Of a DNA stretch of 20,558 nucleotides, positions 16,917 through 20,558 are shown piece after piece. Location of the stretch: the IMG/VR virus record IMGVR_UViG_3300044715_000427, positions 1 through 20,558 of that record. One strand, given 5' to 3'. Below the pieces are notes generated by a model, which did not search any database, had not been told where the DNA came from, and was given only the letters and a program-made list of their open reading frames with translations. Source of the stretch: a virus. The stretch's first letter is position 1. Each line of letters opens with the position of its first letter. A program made the position numbers and the translations under genes.

Positions 16917-17769
16917 ATAAATACCGTGAATTCAGGGAAACCCTTTTAAAAGGGCAATCCTGAGCCAAGCTTAGATAGGAATATCTTTGAAGGTGCAACG
17001 ACTAAGACAAACGATCCAGAACGGATTATGAAGTCTGTAGAGATTATGCCAATCTCGAAGCGCGGTAACGTATGAACCGAATAGGGGAAGACGTAAAAGA
17101 TAGTCTAATCTGTATAGTAATATACATCACATAGGAATTAAAAATGAATTATGAAGAACATTACGTAGCATTAATTGAGAATTATGGCAGTCAATCTAAA
17201 CCATTGATCGGATATTTTGAACGTCACCATATCTTACCAAAGTGTATGGGCGGAAAAGATACTTACGGGAATTTAATATATTTAAGTGCGAGATGCCACT
17301 TACTTGCTCACTGGTTGCTTATGAAGGCTTCGCCTGAAATAAAAGGTTTGAAAATTGCATATGCGACAATGTGTACACGAAACGGTATACGGCTTACGCC
17401 TACAATGTACCAATTAGCTAAAGATGCTGTTAGTGGAGAAAACTCTATGTTAGCAAGAGCTGTAGTAACGCCATTAGGGGAGTTCCCTACAGTGACAGCT
17501 GCAGCAGAGGCGCACAAGGTTGTAAAAGCAATAATATCTAGAAAGGCTGGGAGTAAAAGTATACTGCACCAGGGATACTATTGGAAAGATTCTATCGTGA
17601 CAGGAGATATTGCAGATGGGCGTAATGCGCATCATTTAAGAAAGGGTGTAATAACTCCTTTTGGTAATTTCGAATCTACACGAGAAGCCGGAAGAGTGAT
17701 TGGCATTAATCATTCAACCATCACAAAGCGTATTAAACGTGGTGATAAAGGCTATTCCTATATAAATTG
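16902..17769 (+). ncRNA. Group I self-splicing intron in the RNA polymerase gene
   Basis: The intron is 868 nt. Beyond P1 and P10, P4 is TCAGG (16932-16936) with CCTGA (16959-16963), and P5 is CCC (16941-16943) with GGG (16952-16954) inside the palindrome CCCTTTTAAAAGGG. The line GGGCAATCCTGAGCCAAGC is a hallmark of the P/Q core. P6 has AGATA/TATCT around a GGAA loop (16973-16986). P7 pairs GACTA (17000-17004) with TAGTC (17101-17105), within the S-type sequence AAAAGATAGTC. A 6-bp hairpin with a GTAA tetraloop (17111-17126) is a P9-type stem. The last base G17769 is the expected terminal guanosine. The endonuclease gene follows P9. The subgroup is not assigned; the core recalls the IC3/IA2-like sequences of tRNA-Leu and phage introns. 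Confidence 0.9.
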
Positions 17770-17770
17770 A
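17144..17770 (+). CDS. Intron-encoded HNH homing endonuclease
   Basis: This 208-aa protein is encoded in the P9-side part of the intron, after AGGA (17133-17136) and before ATG 17144. The HNH core is H28-H29 (ERHHILPK), N43 (GNLIYLS) and H52/H56 (RCHLLAHWLL), in the form found in phage intron endonucleases. C-terminal repeats look like NUMOD-type DNA-binding units: VVTPLGEFPTVTAAAEAHKV and GYYW, then VITPFGNFESTREAGRVIGI with NHSTITKRIKRG and GYSYI. The protein would cut intronless alleles of the polymerase gene and so drive intron homing. Its stop codon TGA (17768-17770) spans the 3' splice site: TG belongs to the intron and A is the first exon base, so the intron carries almost no spare sequence at its end. 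Confidence 0.88.
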   Translation: MNYEEHYVALIENYGSQSKPLIGYFERHHILPKCMGGKDTYGNLIYLSARCHLLAHWLLMKASPEIKGLKIAYATMCTRNGIRLTPTMYQLAKDAVSGENSMLARAVVTPLGEFPTVTAAAEAHKVVKAIISRKAGSKSILHQGYYWKDSIVTGDIADGRNAHHLRKGVITPFGNFESTREAGRVIGINHSTITKRIKRGDKGYSYIN

Positions 17771-19852
17771 ACATTTTATGGTGCTGGTGAACGGACTGGT
17801 ATTCTTAACGTAGAGGGTAAACTTGCAAAGATCTTAGAAAAGAAACCTGCAAAACCACCTGAAGTTAAGGTGACAGAAGGTTTGTTAGCAGAACGTCAAG
17901 ACTCTGCAGGACTATTAAGAGTATTAGGTGTTGAAAATAAAACAGATCCTAATTATGTTGGAACACCTGAAGAGATCGTTAAGGCACAGGGTGAGTTAAT
18001 TACTAAAGCAATGCAAGGTAAACTATCACCTGCAGAACTTAAAGATACGTTTAAATGGTTACATACAGCTGACATTGAACTTACTGATGCTCGCAGAGAA
18101 CGTGCTACTTACAAAACATTTGATCCTAAAACTGGTGAGAAGTTTTCTAAAGAAAAGATAGCTGAAAATAAAGCTAAGTTTGAACAGCGATCAAAAGGTG
18201 ATACAAAGAAATATATTGCTATGCAGGTTGTTGAAGAACTTGGTGAGTTTTTAGAAGAGCACTTAAAATCATTAAATGTACCTTCTAACTCTAGAGCTTT
18301 TAAACTAATAGAAGCACAAAAGCGTGTTTTAAAGTCTAATCGGTTTGGTGAAGATACTATTATTAAAGATGAGAATAGTATTTATAATTTGAAGACAAAC
18401 AAACAGGCAGCTGAAATGGCTTTAGAAGATGCAGAGTTAGTAACTGCGTCAACTGACCCTGAAAAGATTATTACTGACTTGAATTCAGCATTACAAGAAG
18501 AATTAGTTAATGTAACTAAAAAGCCTGAGTCTTTTGCATCAACACTAGTTGTTAAAGCATCTGATCGTGACAAGGTACTTAATGAGATCTCTGCAAGAGC
18601 AGCAAGGTATGAAAGGTTTGATCCCGAAACAGCTAATGAACTTAAACAACTCAGAGCTAATGTACGAGATATATTTAATAAAGGTCAAGATCCTGGTGAT
18701 GATATTATGGAAGCTCTCTACTTCCTCGACCCAGAAACTAAACAGTTAGTTGAAAAGATGTCTCACCAATATGGCAGAGTTGTAACACCTGCTGACTTCC
18801 AAGCTATTGCTAAGATTATGTCTGAGCAATTAAGCGAACAAGTGCCTATCCTAAAAGACTTTACTAAGTTTTTTGGAAGATTAGCGGAAGATTTTTTAAT
18901 TAGCTCTAAGCCTTCTAAGTCTTCATTTGATTGGAAAGATATTGGTGCTACTGGTGTTCTAGGTACACGTAAAAGAGGTTATGTACTGCCTGATCGTGTA
19001 AGTGAAATACTAGGATTAAAAGCTGGTGAACCTCTATCTGAAAAATTTTTAAGCAGATTTAACGGATGGAAACCAGATGGCCCTTTAGCTGATCTGTTAT
19101 TTGGTGTTAAAGCATCAGATAATAGAAGAACAGGGTTTAAAGTATTTAAGCTGGAGCCTATTGAAAAGGCAACTATATCAAAAGGCTTTGAAATATTCTA
19201 TGCAAATAAACTTCCTAACTCATGGACTAATGTGCCTTGGGTTAATTTTGACGGTAAGATTATCGAACAGAATTTTACTCAAACATTTGAAGAACGTCTA
19301 GCCTACAAGGATAAGGATGGTAATTGGGTTAACAATATACTACAAATACCTCAGAAGACAGAAGCTACATGGTGGGAACAAGTTGTAAACGCAGATGGGA
19401 AAATCAATGATATTGCAGATGCAGGAAAAGCAAGAACAGCTTTTGCCGTTAACGGAAACCACTCCAACGACGCCACATTGGTCAAGAATTTCCATTTGTG
19501 GGGAAAGGAAAATGATATTGCCACAAGTACAATCCACGATGCCTTCTTTGCAAATGCTGCAGACATGCTCACTGCAAGAGCAGGGATTAGAAAGTTGTAT
19601 GCACGAACTCTTGATGCGACACCCGTCTTATCTACTCTAAATGAAATGAAAGCTCGCGGGTTGCCTAAAGAACTCTATGATCAGTACTTACAAGAAGCTA
19701 TTGACAAGGGATTAATACCTGTAGAAGGGGTGTCTGTTGTCGGTGGGAAGGTACTAAAGAAATCCGATATTCTCACTAAAGAGGATATCATGTCAGATAT
19801 ACCCGATCCTACTAAATTTGAGGATGATTGGGGCTTTTATGGCATAGGCTGA
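17770..19852 (+). CDS. MuF-RNA polymerase fusion, exon 2
   Basis: Exon 2 completes codon 1078 and encodes residues 1079-1771. It opens with TFYGAGERTGI, giving the spliced motif B RKAAKAQNMV + TFYG with Y1081 and G1082 (T7 Y639, G640). R1069-to-Y1081 and K1073-to-Y1081 distances are exactly those of T7. Around 1568 WVNFDGKII parallels T7 HWVTPDG. H1642 in NHSNDA corresponds to T7 H784. Motif C is H1667-D1668 in IHDAFF (T7 HDSFG). All catalytic signatures are present. Between motifs B and C are about 587 residues against 173 in T7, so about 400 residues are inserted, mostly charged and helical. Met17870 is internal, not a start. The C-terminus is DDWGFYGIG. A free-standing reading starting at 17870 would lose motif B. 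Confidence 0.88.
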
Positions 19853-19854
19853 AA

Positions 19855-19901
19855 AGCTATAGCTATTAACATTCTTTAAACTATACCGAAAGGACTTAAA
19901 A
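19855..19901 (+). promoter_or_regulatory. Short gap with palindrome and Shine-Dalgarno before the HNH-AP2 gene
   Basis: A perfect 10-base palindrome (AGCTATAGCT, 19855-19864) begins 2 bases after the polymerase stop. AAAGGA (19890-19895) lies 6 bases before the ATG at 19902. No clear sigma70-type promoter was found. The palindrome could be an operator or a degraded hairpin; this is not supported further. Confidence 0.3.
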
Positions 19902-20365
19902 ATGGAAATTACACAAGACTTCTTGAAAAAGAATTATCATTATGAAGATGGATTTTTATATTCTACTACTACAGGAAATTTAGTGGGACATTTCAATGGG
20001 AATGGAGAGTTCAAATTACAATAAGACTAAATGGCAAAAAGAAACAACTTTATGCTCACCGTCTTATTTTCCTATATCATAATGGGTATTTACCAGAAAT
20101 TGTAGATCATATTGATAGAGATCCTGCTAATAATAGAATAGAAAATTTAAGAGCGGCAACACCAACAGGAAGCTCTTGTAATAGGATTACACCAAATGCT
20201 TCAGGCTATCCTGGTGTCGATAAGTATAATAAAAGATGGCGTGCAAAAATTAGATATCAAAATAAATATATACATATAGGGTATTTTGATACACCTGAAG
20301 AAGCTTATAAAGCTTATAATACAACACGTCTAGAACTACATGGCGAATTTGCGCCACAAGGGTAA
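19902..20365 (+). pseudogene. HNH-AP2 homing endonuclease, frameshifted
   Basis: The first frame from ATG 19902 gives 40 residues (MEITQDFLKKNYHYEDGFLY, then STTTGNLVGHFNGNGEFKLQ) and stops at 20022-20024. The coding pattern continues in the -1 frame from about 20015: ITIRLNGKKKQLYAHRLIFL, then YHNGYLPEIVDHIDRDPANN, RIENLRAATPTG and an AP2-like C-terminus (GYPGVDKYNKRWRAKIRYQN, HIGYFDTPEEAYKAYN). One extra A in the AAA run at 20013-20015 would restore one continuous protein of about 154 residues. The HNH core (AHRL, IVDHIDRDPANNRIENL) and AP2 domain are intact. It is either a real inactivating deletion, a sequencing error in a homopolymer or, less likely, programmed frameshifting. It is free-standing after the polymerase gene. 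Confidence 0.75.
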
Positions 20366-20368
20366 ACT

Positions 20369-20503
20369 ATGAATACTGAAATTAAAAGATGTAATTGTAA
20401 ACATGAAGCACAAGATAAACTTCATGGCAATGGGATGCGCGTTATGAATGCAACTCAAAAGAAAGACTTTCGTTGTACTGTATGTGGTTCAACACATAAG
20501 TAA
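20369..20503 (+). CDS. Small zinc-ribbon phage protein
   Basis: This 44-aa protein starts at ATG 20369, 3 bases after the endonuclease stop. It holds a four-cysteine pattern: C8-x-C10 (RCNCKHEAQDKLHG) and C37-x2-C40 (FRCTVCGS), with H12 and H43 nearby. Together with the line GNGMRVMN, this matches small zinc-binding proteins of phages that often read C.CKHE.QD..YG.G.RV.N....RCTVCG. The function is unknown; binding of a nucleic acid or protein partner is plausible. A hairpin follows the stop. Confidence 0.65.
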   Translation: MNTEIKRCNCKHEAQDKLHGNGMRVMNATQKKDFRCTVCGSTHK

Positions 20504-20513
20504 CTATTTGGTT

Positions 20514-20549
20514 GGGAGACCCCGTTAAATTAACCCTTAGCCGTCTCCC
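20514..20549 (+). terminator. Possible terminator hairpin after the zinc-ribbon gene
   Basis: GGGAGAC (20514-20520) pairs with GTCTCCC (20543-20549), a 7-bp GC-rich stem. The 22-base loop contains GTTAA/TTAAC (20524-20534), a small inner palindrome. It begins 11 bases after the stop of the preceding gene. The run of T bases expected of a Rho-independent terminator is missing (CCTCTATTA follows), so the assignment is tentative. It could instead be a structured 5' leader of the gene beyond the window. Confidence 0.4.
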
Positions 20550-20558
20550 CCTCTATTA

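Noticed and set aside
13669-16920. MuF protein with a C-terminal polymorphic toxin
   Set aside because: MuF fusions with toxins are known, but the C-terminal part carries DHRARIY and DASSSGAQ with T7-polymerase spacing and continues into motifs B and C after the intron.
16921-17143. tRNA gene or other small RNA gene in the space before the endonuclease
   Set aside because: The pairing is fully explained by group I core elements P4-P7 and P9; no cloverleaf or T-loop sequence is seen.
17870-19852. A separate protein starting at Met 17870
   Set aside because: The frame is open back to 17771 and encodes TFYGAGERTGIL, the essential end of motif B. The intron boundaries join it in frame to the 13669 gene. 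A start at 17870 has no ribosome binding site and would drop motif B.
20010-20024. Programmed -1 frameshift in the HNH-AP2 gene
   Set aside because: The overlap region (TTCAAATTACAA) has no X-XXY-YYZ slippery heptamer, and no downstream structure was noted. A single lost A in an A-run explains the break more simply.

Overview
The window is a contiguous, AT-rich stretch of a tailed double-stranded DNA phage (Caudoviricetes). Every gene is on the + strand. It covers packaging, tail adsorption, lysis and head genes, with three HNH homing-endonuclease loci. Junctions are tight (ATGA and TAATG overlaps, Shine-Dalgarno sequences inside preceding genes). I cannot name the host. The GH24-type endolysin fits a Gram-negative bacterium, but that is weak evidence.

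Layout. Bases 1-~400 are the 3' end of an HNH endonuclease gene, apparently inside an intron that splits the terminase large subunit just before its Walker B motif. The 3' terminase exon runs to 1372. Next come a small membrane/coiled-coil protein (1383-1751) and a block of tail or adsorption proteins (1744-10481). That block holds a CBM5/12-like protein, a fibre made of about 25-residue repeats, two long paralogues carrying four copies of one carbohydrate-binding-like module, a fibre with GIGT motifs, and several small accessory proteins. An intergenic segment at 10490-10570 can form four consecutive hairpins. It precedes two small ORFs, a GH24 endolysin, a 61-aa protein, a DUF4055-type portal and a Gly/Ala-rich glycine-zipper protein.

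The centrepiece is 13669-19852. It encodes one 1771-aa protein in two exons that fuses a MuF-like minor head domain to a T7/N4-type single-subunit RNA polymerase. Motif A (D1007), motif B (R1069, K1073, Y1081, G1082) and motif C (H1667-D1668) are all visible. An 868-nt group I intron (16902-17769) splits the motif B codons. Its splice sites can be set to the base: P1 is a 7-bp helix ending in the expected U.G pair, P10 is a 6-bp helix to the first exon-2 bases, and P4, P5, P7 and the last-base G can be seen. The intron encodes its own HNH endonuclease. A MuF domain on the polymerase suggests that the enzyme is built into the head and may enter the cell with the DNA, as N4 virion RNA polymerase does. 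That role is inference.

After the polymerase come a frameshifted HNH-AP2 endonuclease, a small CxC/CxxC zinc-ribbon protein and a terminal hairpin that may be a terminator.
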